Shown here: positions 22,941-37,112 of the stretch, piece by piece | Layout: the number at the start of each line of letters is the position of its first letter | Numbering within the stretch: the first letter of the stretch is position 1 | Assembly (NCBI GenBank): GCA_023678885.1 | Contig: CM042986.1 | Location: 372,001-436,000 of the forward strand | DNA: 64,000 nucleotides | Source: Pogostemon cablin | Lineage: Eukaryota > Streptophyta > Magnoliopsida > Lamiales > Lamiaceae | Direction of reading: 5' to 3' | The notes under the pieces: generated by a model | What the model was told of the DNA's origin: nothing | What the model saw: the letters and a program-made list of their open reading frames with translations, nothing else | Databases searched by the model: none | Translations under genes and position numbers: made by a program

Positions 22941-25141
22941 TAATTCACAATTTCAACTTTTTAGCTGCAATTTAGCATCTAAGAATTTTAATTTCATGTC
23001 TATATATAATTAGTTTTTTTTAAGAGTATAATAATTCCTTATACTTTAGTATCAAATATTTTGAAATGCTCATTGAATTTTAATGGGCAATAATTTTAAA
23101 TGAGCTTCATAAGTCATAACTTTAGATTAAAAGAGTTTAATCACTCTCCAACACTAAACAATAATAACGTTCATAAAATTAATAATTAATCCTTTGAGAC
23201 AATTACAAAAAAAAATTAAGGAAAAAATCTTGGCCATGTAAAAGAATTACTAACTAAATTTGTCTTCCTTATTCGTTGTTATAATATATTTCAACTAATA
23301 AATCTAATAATATAAATATAAGAAGAAAAAAAAAGGAACGAAAAAGAGTGAAGATTTCTTTCTTCCTTCGCTATATTCGTACCGCGAAATATGGAATCGA
23401 TAGTTGTTATAAGCGAAAGAAAATGTTTAAAGCTTATAATTAACAACTAATGGTATTAATTCTTGCTAGACTGTCTAATTAAGACGTATTTAATAATTTG
23501 TAAGTAAAATTTTAAACTTCTTTTATTTAGTGAAAAAGAAGAAGAAAGTCGATCCTCAAAATCCAATTTTCACGCAAGAATATGTTATAATACACGAACC
23601 AAATAAACGTTATAATAATGATAAAAATTGAGGGAGATTTACGGGTAATCTTAATATTCTTTGGAAGTTAATATGATGTTATATAACATACCAGTTAGAA
23701 AAAATTAATATAATATAGTGCTCCCTACTTTAACTACTTAAACGACCTTTAGCATATGCTATATATCAAATTCAATATTATTAATGAGTACGCTTCTTTT
23801 AATATATTAATACATTACCACATGTAAATGGTGATTATATTATTAATCTTGTCACAAATTTTATTTTAATTACATACGTACATTTCAAATTAATGGTGAC
23901 GTAGTAAAAAATGGAGTAATAATTAAAACTCTACACGTAAAAGTAATTCCATTGTACTGGTGACCGGCCATCTTTCTTAATTTTTCCAAATATGAATTTT
24001 CGGAGGGTAAAAATATTTATTTAATATTGTAAAATATAGTCAGCACATCGATGTGTTCAGTCCTTTTATTATTTACATTTTTTTTTATTTTGTTCCTTTT
24101 TATTTAATTCAATTTTAGCTCTTTTTATTCATTTTTTATTGCTTTAGTAAGAAATTTTAAAAAGTCCCTGAATATATATTTACATGTGTCGCTGAGCTTC
24201 GTGGAAATTTTATACTTGTCCTTAATAAAAGTAGAAGTATATATAATTTTTAAAAATATGAGGATGTTTTATAAGTTCATATATACAAATTAGAACCAAA
24301 CAATTATGAAATATTAGCATTAAAAAATATCATCTTTAAAGTAATCAATTAGTCGTTTATTAATAGTATATACTTAGTAAAAAAATCATTCAGCTGTAAA
24401 AAAAAAAAACTATAGTGATCAGATCATCATAAACTTCAACCTAAAATGAAAAATATACACCCAACTACAATTTGACCCCTACTGACTTATAAATGCTAAG
24501 AATTCAAAGAGTTCAAACGCGATTCCATCCGTTTAAATTAAATTAATGCAACTGTAATATTACTATTTTCAACATTTAGCTAAGTTATATTTGTAATTAA
24601 GTTATCACGATTCACACGATAGTACATCACCTCCAAATAATATAATTTAGGATTAATTAATTACCAAAATACTACATATTATTTCAATCAATTATTTTAG
24701 TATCTTCTTTAGAATGCTAATACTTGTAAAATACGGTTTCAAAAACTGAATCTGCAGTAGATTTAGAATTTCTAATTAATAATTTGCATTATATATATTT
24801 CAACTTGAGATAGGATAACTACAATATTGATTGCAATGGACCCTACAATCTGCCTGCAATTTCAAATGTTTACACTTTTCAAAACTCTATAAGTTAATTA
24901 ATGCATTCATAAAAATATGTTGAAATTGTTTCTTAGATTATTTCATTTTACATCTTTATTACTTAGTTGTAAAATTTATATATATAGAACGATGAATTAA
25001 TATATTGAAATTCATGTGTGTGCATGTGTGTATACATGCACTAGCTAGATATTAAGTATCATGTAATATATTCATTATAGTATAATGTTAGGTCTCAATA
25101 AGTGCCACACTGAAGAATCATATTTAAAGGCATGCGTAGAA

Positions 25142-25226
25142 CTATATAGTGAATGGAATTAATTAATCTACTCCCTTATGAATATATACAGTGAATGGAA
25201 TTAATCTACTCCCTTATGAATATATA
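25142..25226. repeat. Short tandem duplication
   Basis: 'GTGAATGGAATTAAT..CTACTCCCTTATGAATATATAC' occurs twice in succession. The first copy has four extra bases (AATT). Confidence 0.8.
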
Positions 25227-26086
25227 CGTGAAAAGAAACATATTAACATGGGTTATAATAATAATATTTTTTTTAAAATAAATAAAGGAGTATATAAACG
25301 CCACATTTAATCATTTAATGAATGCACAGAATGTTGTTTTCAATGTATATATAGACATATTAATCATCAGAAATAATTTCCTTCACATAATTGATATGAA
25401 ATTGTCTTTAATTACTAAATATTTTACGAATTAATAAAAAAAGTTCAAAGTTTTCAATATTTTCCTCGCATATATTTTTTAAGAATATACATTTATAACG
25501 TGTTTTAATTATCATACGAATTATTTTTTTTTAAAAAAATAAAATGTCCCTATGTATATTTTTATTTCCTTTTCATTTAATATTAATTCGAATTGAGCTA
25601 CAAATCGTGGAGCATTTTCACGATTAATAACTAACCATCTCATATTCATTAAATGTTGTGCAACAAGTTAAGTTGCTGATTTATTTTTGTGTTTTTACTA
25701 CTCCATTATTCTCTGTATCGTTCCAATTTTATCAGATGTCCCCGAGGGGACACTACTCCATTATTCTATTTTAGGGTAATTCAGGTGGGGAGTAACGATA
25801 CATGTCTTGAGGCTAGGTTAAAGGTTTAAATTAGAATAATTCTATTTTAGGGTGATTCAGAGGATTTAACTATGCATGTCTTGAGGGTTGATATGTTTAG
25901 TTATTTTTTTTGTTTTTAGTTATTTTACTTAATTTAACTAATAGTGTAAATTAAATTAAAATTTAATCTAATAATTAAAACGTGGAGTTGCAACGGCCTA
26001 TTTTAGTAGGCACTTTACATGTTCCACACAAATTTAAAAGTACAGCATACATGAGTAACCTAAAATTTCATTTATATTTAAGACAA

Positions 26087-26335
26087 AAACGTGAACGAGA
26101 GTCTCTCACGAAATAAGATGAATAAAAAAAATAATATTTTAATTAAAAATAATACTTAATTGATAAAAAATGACAAAGGTGCTATAAACTATTTCATGAA
26201 TATTAATTTATAATATAAATAAAAAATTATAGTACTATTTTAAAAGAAAAGTGATAATATTTTTTAGAATATATAATAACTAATTAAAAAAATAAAAAAT
26301 TATCTAATCGTGAGATGATCTCACACAAATATGCC
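26087..26335 (-). repeat. Dispersed non-coding repeat, copy 2
   Basis: In reverse complement it shares the 'ttatttatactataaatt..catgaaatag' core with 16068-16285. It carries GTGAGATGATCTCACACAA at one end and a related GAGTCTCTCACG at the other. Confidence 0.4.
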
Positions 26336-27379
26336 CATACATTTATTTTTGAGTAATCAGTATTTTTCCATACAATTAATCATCTTTGTGAAAATGTGAT
26401 TTTGAGAATGTCTTAATTTAATTTTCTAGATATTTTTAAACGCAATACATAAAAATCAATTTAAATGGAAGGAGGTGATCAGTGCAAGATATTTAAAGAT
26501 GTTAATGATTACATGATTTAATTAACGTGTATGGATCATCCGATAACAACTATCTGTTAGTTTATTAATCACCAACAAAAGAAATTAATAAATAGTAATA
26601 AAGGTCATTAATCAGACAATCTAGCAAACATTGTTTAGTTACCTTGTTGTAGGCAATTGATTGATGGTGATTTCAGCAAAAGGAAATAAAAGATAAGGTG
26701 TATGTCCCACTAATTAATAAATAATTAGAAAGATGACCATAGGTTAAAAATTGTGCTTTAGTGGTCTCAAAATTCAACTAGACGTGGCACAGTGTTACTC
26801 GATTTTTCATGCAAAAAATCAAATGTGAGAAACAAGAAAATAGGCTTTACATTTAAAAGGGCAACTTGTGTTGTTAGATATTGAAATCTTGAAGACTTTT
26901 ATAACAGTATTAACGTGGCATATCTTCATCCAAACAATGCCAAAAAAAATTGGTATGTTAGATAGGCCATATATACATACAACTCTTGATATGATCTTTT
27001 GACCCATATATGTAATATTATTATTACCGCCAATTGACATTTTCTAGAGACAACAATGTTTGAGGTGATTTAACTGTGCCCATCAACTGATCTAACACAT
27101 CATTTTATTATTGCCCAACTCTTAGGAGGTTAGAATACTAACAGCTTATGTTAATTTCTTTCAGATTATTTCGGAATTAATTTGAAAAAAAATTCTACTT
27201 ACATATATACTATAGTTATTGCTTGTTTACCTACCGTATAAAAACCTGCAGGACCAGGTTAAAACAAATTTACCAAATTAGTCTATTTATGGAGTATTAC
27301 ATTCGTATATCGTTATATACGGAAAAAAATAATTTCCAGAGTAGATGGACTTTTCATGATAAGGAATGAATTTCTTTGG

Positions 27380-27414
<35 letters not shown>

Positions 27415-29129
27415 ATAGGTAAATATACAACTTAACTTTTAATCTCATGATATGAAGAAACTAAATTTAAAAAAAAATGCTTTTTTGATCTTATATCAAG
27501 AGACTAATACCATAATTTCAAATTGATTCCAAAAAATTAATTTTTTGTCTCATGATAGTTCATACACGACAAATATAAAGCAACTTTGTTCATTAAAATT
27601 TCTACCTGGTGGGATAAAAAATTAGAGACCTAATTTTAAACTATAAAATATATTTTACATAAATGGTTTTTACGGACCAAAAGTGGATTTTTCCTTGAGT
27701 TATATATTGATCAAATCTATTATTATTATTATTATTATTATTCATATTGGTGGAAGAGATAAAGTAGGATGTGTAAACTCCATTGTAATACTTTTGAGAT
27801 GCAAGATCTGTAAACTTGTTGATCTTTCTTTATATTATTTAATAATGGGCTTTTAAGTTAAAAATATTAATATTTTCCAAAGAGGGAGGGTAGGAATGAT
27901 GGGGCTAGCAAATTGGCATCTAATAAAGAAGAGGCACTATCAATTTTACCTCTAAAAGAAATGGATTGTGACATTTAAAGATTTTATCCTAACATCACAC
28001 TTTGCCTAGCCATATTATTATTATCTCATGAAAAGATAGCAACCACTATCATTAATATTTTAGTCTAGCCAAGAAGACCCCAATTTACATTATTTCAAAT
28101 AATTAATTATTTCCCATGCCTCCAATAAATATCATTCAAATATACTAAAAAATAATAATAATCATATGTACATGAATGTATTGACAATGTGTTGATCTCA
28201 TTTAATGCACTTCTTAAAGTTTAAATCATGAATTTATGTAACTTCGCAAACCAAAATATTGAAACATGTGTGTGGATGAAAGATTTGAAATTGAGTGAGT
28301 TTCTTGTGCGTCCGAGCATACGGATTTAGATTCGTGCCCTTTTATAATTTCCGTATCTTTTTACAATTTAAACTCTCTAGCAATACATAAGTTTAAATAG
28401 AATATGGAGGGGAAGAGTTGTATTCACATGGGGACACGGAACGTGTCCCCGTGTCCGGATGCGCAGGATTTAGATATTACTCCATTTTTTATTGATTCAA
28501 AGTCAAACAAATTCTTTATGATAATAATAGTGAAATCCATGTCAACTATAATAAATTTCAAATCATTTTCAAATATTGTTATAAGGAGTAAATTTTATTT
28601 CTAATATCCAAGTAAATATTTAATAAATGATAAAACTCATACTGAGACCGTACATCTTTCAAGAAATGTTAATAGTATTACGTATTCTTGCTTTTCATGA
28701 TTAATGCATAGATTAATTAAATCGTGTTGGTTGATAGGTGGGTTTTGTTTTTTGTGGGATTCATGGTTTGAGGGTGATTGGGGTTTCTTGCCCCTGAAAG
28801 TATGAACAGATTAGAGATACTATGTTAATCTTTCTTAAACTATGTATGATTAATATATATTTATATATCATGGTGTAGATCATGCATCATTAGCATCATT
28901 GCAATGCATGTATCTTTCAAATCACTAGCTAGCTTTCTTTTCTCCTATTATTAATCAACAAATTTAGTATTAAATCATTGTAGTTCCCACTAATTAACTT
29001 ATAATTTAAAGCACTTTCTTGACCCAAAAGAATAAATAATTTATTTTCCCCAAAAAAAATTAAAAAATCTAAGCTATGTGATAACCATGGTAAGGTCAAA
29101 AGTGTATTGGGCAGAGGGAAGTCTATTTA

Positions 29130-29235
29130 TATTGATATGGGCCAGATCATTGCGTTGGCCCAATTAGAGGCGCCGAATAAGAGGCCAATCTTAAGGATTG
29201 GGGTAGGCCCATAAAAATATAATAAAGAGCCCATA
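29130..29235. promoter_or_regulatory. Cluster of GGCCCA/TGGGCC site II motifs
   Basis: TGGGCC at 29138, GGCCCA at 29158 and 29206, and GCCCA at 29229 fall within 100 bases. Such clusters are typical of promoters of plant housekeeping genes. It lies about 500 bases beyond the 3' end of the DGD1 coding region and no gene starts next to it. Confidence 0.3.
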
Positions 29236-29722
29236 AATTTCAGTTCGTGTTCTTTTCTATAATGCAAGCAATTTGCGTTGATTTTGAGCTGACTAAATGC
29301 ATACAATTTATTTAGAAGCGTCAGCGGAGCACTCTGTATCAATCTCTTTGAAAATTACACTGTACCGTGTCCACTTATTTAGTATTTCATTTTGCATGTA
29401 ATAAAAGATAGGACACATTCTATACCTGAATGAAGGGTTCAATCCTCACGATAAATATAAAACCTCCTATTTTTATTATTAACTTATCAATTTACTGATT
29501 ACGAAATTAATTTCATGTAAAACTGTCAAATAATATTTTTGAAAAAATGAGGTGAATCCCAGAGTTTGAAAGCTTTTTGACTAACTATATTTACAATAAG
29601 CTTTCAAGACGCAAGTGGCAGGATTGACCCACACAACTCCGCTTTCTTTCACAACTATAAATTGCAAACATAACTAAATTTGGCTCCTACAGATGTTGCA
29701 CATCTATTTTACAATTTCACGT
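29236..29722 (-). other. DGD1 3' flank and likely 3' UTR
   Basis: Non-coding sequence directly downstream of the DGD1 stop on the minus strand. The polyadenylation site could not be fixed by eye. Confidence 0.5.
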
Positions 29723-32700
29723 CTACCAGCCATATATTGGGTACTCTACCTGCGGAGGCAAGAGACGAAGATCTTTACTATGCTGTTTGTCATAGTCCCT
29801 CGTGCCAGGGATCGCCCCAGTACACAGCCTCAGGAACTCGCTTCCAGTCACACAGTAATGAGCGAAAGCAAGCCCTCCGTCCACCATTTCATTCAGATTT
29901 GGCAACGAGTTTGATTTCGTCATACCCATTTTCCTATTTCCACCCCAATATCCATCCACCGAATTATTCAACACCTTGTCCAGCTCAGAATATTCAATGA
30001 ATCTCTGTGTTGCTGCTTCCCATGAAAGGCTGTATCTTTGCTCGGGTGTAAGAGCCTGGGGTTCACTGGCCATGGCTTCTTTCACTTTTGCAACGAAGTC
30101 TTCTGGAGTCTTGTAAGTTAAACAGTTGGGGAAAGCCCTAAAGAAATCATTCGAAGAGTGATCTGCACAAACAACAAATTTCCCCATTGCCAGGGCCTCC
30201 GCTGTAGCAGTACACAGCACATCACTCACACTGGGATTTATGAAAATTTTGTAACTGCATGGGATATATAAGATATTAGTCAAAAATCTCAATAACCGAA
30301 TCGTTCACTTGTGACAATTCTTTCTTTTAATAATCCAATTACTTACCCTTGTAGGGAATTATCCGCATGGTCTCTGCCTTTCATGAAGTTCACGTTCAAC
30401 TTCAGGCGTTTGGCAGTGCTCTGAACTTCATGAGCATCCTCTCCATTGCCATATACATCCAAGTTGAAGCCATCAAGGTCCTTTTTGTGCTTTGATAACA
30501 AATCAATCAACTCCTTATATCCTTTTGCCCACACCATCTTGCCTAGGAAATATGCTCCTTTGGAAAAAGTTTGCTCTCCACGCTCCTTTTCAGCAGCTAC
30601 TTTTTCACCAATATGTATGAACTTGGGATTCACACCATGCACATTACAAATAACAGACCTTGGTAAATCCTGAGTGGCAGCAGAGAGCCGTAGGACCTGT
30701 ATGGAATTATAAACACAGAATTAAGACAGCATCATTATTGTCACTCAGACCATTTAATTCAGGAGACTCACAGTGCATTATTAAAAACATTACAGTGGTG
30801 ATCAAAAGAAAGATTTCAGATAAAAAACAGTAAAAAAAGAGAACCGCTACCTTATGACAGTATGCTCTCACAACCCAGTTATTTATGTGTTTAACAAAAA
30901 AAGCTTGCAAAGCACCATTCTTCTCCCTCTTGATGTATTCCAAGTAATTTGTGTGAACAACACCAACCACGTGGTTGAATTTATCAGTCCATCGTTTACC
31001 ATGGTGGTACCAATTCAAATGTTCAGGTTCTTCCAGTATCGCAATGTCAGCATCATTTGATGGAATAAACCGAGAAGTATCTCCTGCAGGTATAATACTC
31101 CGCCTTGATTTTGAGAACTAAACAAAAATAGAAGAGAGAGTTAATATTCTATCTTAATTACAAGTCATATAAGTGTGTCTCATTGTAATCACAGATACTT
31201 GCATAGTGTTTAACTCTCAGTAGAATAGTTTTATAACTAAATAATTAGATAGGTATAGTTCCATTACACACAGCAACAAAATCAGGTACACTGTGTCTGT
31301 ATTAGAGTATGATTCAAAGCCCAGTTCTAGCAAAAATGAAGCATTTTTAGTCACACAGCTCAGTAGGACAAATCAAGTGTCTGTGCAAGAGAAATGGTAA
31401 AAGATCAATTCACCAAAATACCTTTCCTGGGTAAAATGATATCTTGAAGTCAGGTTTAAATCCAACCCTTTCCTCAAGCCAACTGCGTATATAACTTTCC
31501 TGCTCCTCAGGTGAGCTAAAAGTGAGATCATTGGGATAAACAAGCTCTTGATCAGATCGACAAAGCCATGGAACCAAAAGCGTAACATTCTGCTTAGCAG
31601 CTTTTGCTAAATATGCTGCTCGGAACAATGGATTTACTGCAGTTCCCGTCATCCAAGGAAGGCTGGCAGTGGTGACAATAGCTACATGTCTCTTCTTGTC
31701 TGAATTATCACATTTCCCAGAGTCATTCCAAAAGCCACCATCATAACTATGCCCTGTACTTTGGAGAACACTAGCTACCCTTAAATCTAGTTCATCATTG
31801 ATATTCTCATTTTCAACAATAGGCAACTCTCTGTCAGGTAATGAGCGTAACAGAAGTTGGTTTTTACGTTTATTGCACAGACTTTCCACTATCTTATCTG
31901 ATAGGCCTGCAATAAAGGAGAAATAGTATGAATCCAGGTAGCTACAGACATTGTAAGCAGGGAAAATTCTCATTGTTCATGCTTTGGGAAGCCTAGATGC
32001 AAAGAAATTTTAATTTCATTTTGTCTGAAAGACATAGAGGAAACTCAGAGCAAACAAAGGCTTAGAGGAACTACATGAGAACCCATCCCTTTATTACTGA
32101 AATAAAGACTCATTTTAAGAGCAATTTATTATAGTCTATTAATAAGGTCAGACATCAGTTAACTTTCCGAAGAAATCACCTTGGCTTCACAGCATCAATC
32201 ATCAGACTAGTTTCATTTACCACAAAACTAAGGTGTTAAAATTATATAGATTTTCTGATGGCTAAACCCGAACATTGCTCTGATTAAACTATGTAAAATA
32301 TTTAAGAGAAATTTTTAAGTACCGTGAAAGTAAAGTATGTTAAACTACCGGCTCAGTCTGGAAAAAGATTCATCGTAAGGATATTTCAACATTTAAGGTA
32401 ACACTTGCATAAAGAAAATTGCAGCATTGAACAGCATACCTCTGTTAATGCCAAGTTGATCCAGTAAAGGGCTAGATTGCCTTACTAAACATGCCAACAG
32501 TTCAGGAACATCAAGCGGCGGAACTTCCTAAAATCAGAAACAACAAAGGAATACAGATTCTTCAATAAAGCAGTGTAAGTAATTTCTAGATCTATAACAT
32601 ATCTGAGATTGGATTATAGAAATTACAGCATATTTTTTTCCTATGAAATACAGCATATGTTGCTCGTGCATACAACAATAGTTGGCAAAATTAATGATTT

Positions 32701-33915
32701 CAGTGCTTTACAACAATAAATTCTCTTCCAGACAATCCAGCAAGTAAAAATAGAGAAAACAAGTCTAGAATTCATACTAGTGAGACGCATGTAGATCAAT
32801 AGACTAACCTTTGACTCATTTGGATCCTTGCATATTGATTTCTGCAAATACAAAACAGTAGAGAAAAAAGAAAGATCAGCATATCACACATAACGCTAAT
32901 AAGCCCAGTTATTAGTTAGTTCAAATAGCGAAGTCTACTATGGTATTACTATTTAACTTACATTTTAGATATGCAAAAGCAAAATCCCCACTACATTTTT
33001 AGAGAAACAACAGACAAAACTTTGGACACTAGTTTCTATTCATAAAATCCAGTTTCATCTTGCTATGTATTTTGTTGCTCTAACCAGACAGAAAACGAAT
33101 TAATTACTGATAAGAACTGACAATTATTTTACATATGCTAAGAATCGGCCCAAAAATCTTTTATGCATCGTATGAGTTCATATTAAAACCAACTAACTAA
33201 GAACAACATCCATAAACAAATACTCGTCTCAAGGAAATCAGAAGTTGCATACCAGGCTCGATTTGAATTTCTCGACGAACTCACTATTCTTAATCCCCTC
33301 CAAAATCTCACTAGAGCTCTTGTGCTCTAGTTCCCTCAGCCTCGACTTTAATGTCTTTATCGGCTCCCAGAATTCCCCAAATTGTCCGTCCTCTCTCTCT
33401 CTCTCCCTCTCCTTAAACCTCATCCTTGAACTCCTCCATGTCCTAGACGTCTCTCTCACATCCTCTTCTTCTTCATCCTCGCCCACCTCCGAGACAATCG
33501 CGTTCTTAATTGCAGATAAATCAATTTTAATCTGCGGCCGCGGGTAAAACTTGAAATCTGGAGACGAATACGTCCTTCGGAATTCGGAAAACTTGGGGTG
33601 AAGCTTCTTGACGAAGTCAATTTCCGCAGGAGGCGCCGAATTAAAAGTTGCGGATGCCGTAATCGTGGGTACACTGAAAGGCGATCTCGAAGCAGAGTTG
33701 AGAAAATTCTCGAATTCTCTATCGGCTAGGTTTTTGAAGGAGTTGGCGCGGTTTTTAATCAGCTGGAGATCCGCATCTGCTGAAGAACGTACTTCGCGCC
33801 AGCCCTTGGATATGAAGGAGAAAGCTTTCTCCGCCGTCACGATGGAGCTGGGCGAGCCGAATGATGTCGTCGTCGCCGTAGAAGCCGACCGCGCCTCCGG
33901 CGGCTTGAAATTCAT
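29723..33915 (-). CDS. DGD1: Digalactosyldiacylglycerol synthase 1
   Basis: DGD1 transfers galactose from UDP-galactose to monogalactosyldiacylglycerol to make DGDG, the main bilayer galactolipid of thylakoids; it acts at the chloroplast outer envelope. Seven exons join in frame: 33915-33253, 32841-32809, 32527-32440, 31906-31422, 31117-30851, 30696-30347 and 30254-29723. All introns are GT..AG. The total is 2418 bases, or 805 residues, close to the roughly 808 of Arabidopsis DGD1. Residues 1 to about 330 are the DGD1-specific N-terminal extension, with 'AFSFISKGWREV' near the start. From about 334 (RHVAIVTTASLPWMTGTAVN) a GT4-type glycosyltransferase follows, including HGKRWTDKFNHVVG, GVNPKF, GAYFLGKMVWAKGYKEL, GRDHAD and SDVLCTATAEALAMGKFVVC. 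It ends PIYGW. The first ATG in frame (33915) is chosen; upstream codons lack ATG. No damage is seen. Confidence 0.96.
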
Positions 33916-34593
33916 TGTCCTCTCTTTTTGTTCCAATTCCAACTGTTCCTGATCGGCTATTAGGGCAGCTTCAATTTTCGATAACGAAAGAGCTATGCCT
34001 GGTGATTTTAACGGCTAAGATTGTGGTATTATTATTTTATTTTTATTTTTATTCATATATATATATATATATAGTTTTATTTTATTTTAAGATGGTTAAT
34101 TTCGAGGGAGTGAGATGACACGTGGCTTAACACGTAGGATAAATCTTGTAGATTGATTGAGAAAGTGGGCCTCTGTTTAGTGCGTTGGAGGCGTGAGATA
34201 CAATGACGGGAATACGGCACGTGATGGGGTCGTTAGTGTCTACTGACAAGGACTTGTCTCATATACAATCAATTTCTTTTTCCGATTAAATACTGAAATT
34301 ACAATTTACACCATATACTAGTTTTGCCCAGGGTACTCTTGAACGAACGCATACTTTCTGGGCACAAAACACCGACTGTGTATTTTATTTTTTTAGATTT
34401 AGTGCTCTCCTAAAAATATTGAGGTACACACATACATGGCGGGTGTTTGTTGGTCCGTCAGTGATAAAAATAGAATATTCTAGAGCAAGGGATATTCTTC
34501 TTTCCTTCTGCAATGGCTTCCACTTGGAATTTTGTACGTATAGTTGGTTGACAGATACTGATATTTCGCCCATTGGACGTATGCTCTTCACTG
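33916..34593 (-). promoter_or_regulatory. DGD1 upstream region
   Basis: The sequence just upstream of the DGD1 ATG holds a likely 5' UTR, a short (AT)n tract (about 34056-34073), a GGCCCAC motif at about 34167 and a CACGTG G-box at about 34218. Promoter function is inferred from position. Beyond 34594 the LINE begins, so the intergenic promoter is under 700 bases unless the LINE contributes. Confidence 0.5.
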
Positions 34594-37112
34594 TTTTTTT
34601 TTTTTTTTGAAAAGTCAGAATATAATTATATAAATAATTACTCATGATAGTTACAACAATTGATCATCTAAAATTATTAGAAATACAAATAGTTGGAAAA
34701 TTACACCAAATTAACGTGAATACACTTCTCATCGCTTTGCCATGACCTTTGTACACCAAAGTATAAAATTGTTCCTGTAACGTACCTTCCATACAGCTTT
34801 GCATTCCCAACCATCTTTGGATTTCCTTCCAAACCAGAGTGGCTTGCGTGCATTGTAACAGAATATGATTAGTACTTTCTGGAGCACTACCACAGAATGG
34901 ACAATTCACCGCATTGTTATTCATGATAACTCCTCTGCAAGCAAGATTAACTCTAGTAGGAATTCTGTCTTGAACAGCTCTCCAACAGAAAAACGATATC
35001 TTCCGGGGTATGTGTTTGCACCATAATTCAGAGAAGATTGAATCTCCCACATCATCTGGATTACCAAGTTTTGCAAAGGACTCAATACATCTCTCTAAAC
35101 AACCCAATTTTGGACCTTCTCCAAAAAATAGAATCAGTTACATTTTCCTTGACATAATACCTGCATAAAATTTGCCACAAATCCAAAAATTCACAAAAAG
35201 TAAGATAGTTAAAAGGTGTGTTCCATTTTAAAATCCACCTCCAACATCCTCCCTCAAAGACCTCCATATCAGACACCTTACAATTTTTTTGACTAGAACT
35301 AGAAAATAAATTTGGAAATTTCTCTCTCAATGTAACTCATCCTCCACCTAAGGATCATTCCAAAATAAAATTAAATTCCCTTTTCCCAACAAAAAAACAA
35401 TGTTATCACAAAACACCCTTCCCACAACCCCTTTTAATATTTTACTAATATCTCTCCACCACAAAGACTCCCCCACAACTCCTTCTCTGAAGCTACCATA
35501 CCTAGATTTGATTATTTTAACCCAAAGTGCATTCTCATCATTCAACCATCTCTAAGCCCATTTACACAAAAGTGCATGATTAAAAATCTTTAAATCCCTA
35601 ACACCCAATCCACCATCTCTTTTATCTTTACAAATTTTATCCCACCATACCCAAGCAATTTTATGGACATTTTCTTTACCACTCCAAAGAAAATTTCTTT
35701 GAAATTTAATCAAGGTATGTATCACAAAGGAAGGAGCTTTGAAAAAAGATAGGAAATAGAGCGGTAGAGCGGAAAGAACCGAATTAAGGATCGTAAGTCT
35801 GCCTCCGAAAGAGAGTAACCTATTTTCCCAACCCGCAAGCCTCTTCCGGTATCTATCAATAACTGGTTTCCATACTTCTTTTTTTCTATGATTAGCACCA
35901 ACTGGAATACCCAAATAATCGAAAGGAAACTGCCCCACCTTGCATCCAATCATATCGGCAAGAAAACTCAACTCATTCCTTTCAACATTATTCCCATGCA
36001 ACGAACTTTTAGAGAAATTGACTTTGAGTCCAGAAGTGATCTCAAACAACCGAAGAATGCCTTTGATAGTCATTGCATTATTGATCGAAGCCTCACCCAA
36101 GATTGCAGTATCGTCAGCAAATTGCAAATGACTCACCATAACTTTATCTAATCCCACCTTTATACCAACAAACCTTTGTATGGATACAGCCTTATTCATT
36201 AAGACACTAAATCCTTCAGCAGTAATAAGAAATAAGAAAGGGGAAAGAGGGTCCCCTTGTCTTAATCATTTTTGAATCGCAAACTCACCGGAAGGACTCC
36301 CATTAACAAGAACCGACATAGTAGCAGATGAGATGCACCCATGAATCCACTGTCTCCATTTAACATAAAATTGCATCCCCTCAAGCATTTCATCAATGTA
36401 CTCCCATAATACTGTATCATAAGCCTTTTCAAAATCAACTTTCAACACAAAACTTTCTTTGTCATTCCATTTTAAAAAATCTACACATTCATTGAGTACC
36501 AAAATACTAGCAAGAATATTCTTATCTCCCACGAAAGCACTCTGAGAATCAGACACAACCTTACCAATAACCTTAGCAAACCTCTTAGATAGCAATTTTG
36601 CAAGAATTTTATACACATAGCCAACAAGAGATATAGGACGGTAATCCTGAATAGATAAAACAGAAATTTTTTTTGGAATAAGAGTCACAAAGCATGGGTT
36701 ACCTCCTTTGACAAATCCTTCCATGGCGATGAAATTCACCTAGAAATCGCATGACATCCGTCTTCAAAATTTCCCACATATCTTTTATAAAAGCTGAAAG
36801 TAAACCCATTAGGACCCGGACTATTGTTCCCTTCACAATCTCAAATAGCTTCTTTAACTTCTGATTCAGTGAAAGGTGCTGTGAGAATGTCATTATCTTG
36901 CTGATCAATCTTGTTATAAATCAACTCCTTAATAGAGAACCTGTCTGCTGAATTTTTGGAGAAATGGTTTTTAAAATGGAGAGAGATTTCTGACTTCACC
37001 TTCTGCACCTCATCCGTCCAGATGTTATTAATAAAAAGTCTCTTAATGCTGTTTGCCTTAATTCTCTTACTAATGCATCGATGAAAGAAAGCAGTATTTG
37101 AGTCCCCCTCTC
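34594..37112 (-). mobile_element. 5'-truncated LINE, degraded
   Basis: On the minus strand the pieces read in L1-type ORF2 order: 'SNTAFFHRCI' (about 37100), reverse transcriptase with 'YRPISLVG' and 'VLKVDFEKAYD' (36266-36739), 'LQFADDTAILGEAS' with the catalytic F-ADD core (about 36100), the 'DYLGIPVG' segment (about 35900), and a zinc-binding RVT C-terminal region with CPFCGSAPESTNHILLQC (about 34880). It ends in a poly(A) tail seen as T15 at 34594-34608. The endonuclease domain is missing. Stops and frameshifts break the ORF near 36860, 36265, 35550, 35340 and 35100. It sits just upstream of DGD1 in the same orientation. Target duplications were not found. Confidence 0.88.

Larger units (their letters stand above)
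22941..29129. other. Long AT-rich intergenic stretch
   Basis: No coding exon was recognised. Structures present are a roughly 47-bp tandem duplication at about 25142-25226, a dispersed repeat at 26087-26335, an (AAAT)n tract at 27388-27417, an (ATT)n tract at about 27718-27742, and a short palindrome, GGGGACACGGAACGTGTCCCC, at about 28430-28450. Isolated frames such as 26819-27040 and 28404-28604 have no recognisable similarity. Confidence 0.55.

Noticed and set aside
29420..29460. GGTTCAATCC resembling a tRNA T-arm
   Set aside because: No matching acceptor or anticodon stems can be placed upstream.
33245..33952. Plus-strand frames of 100 and 114 codons
   Set aside because: They are antisense to DGD1 exon 1, whose coding sense is clear.
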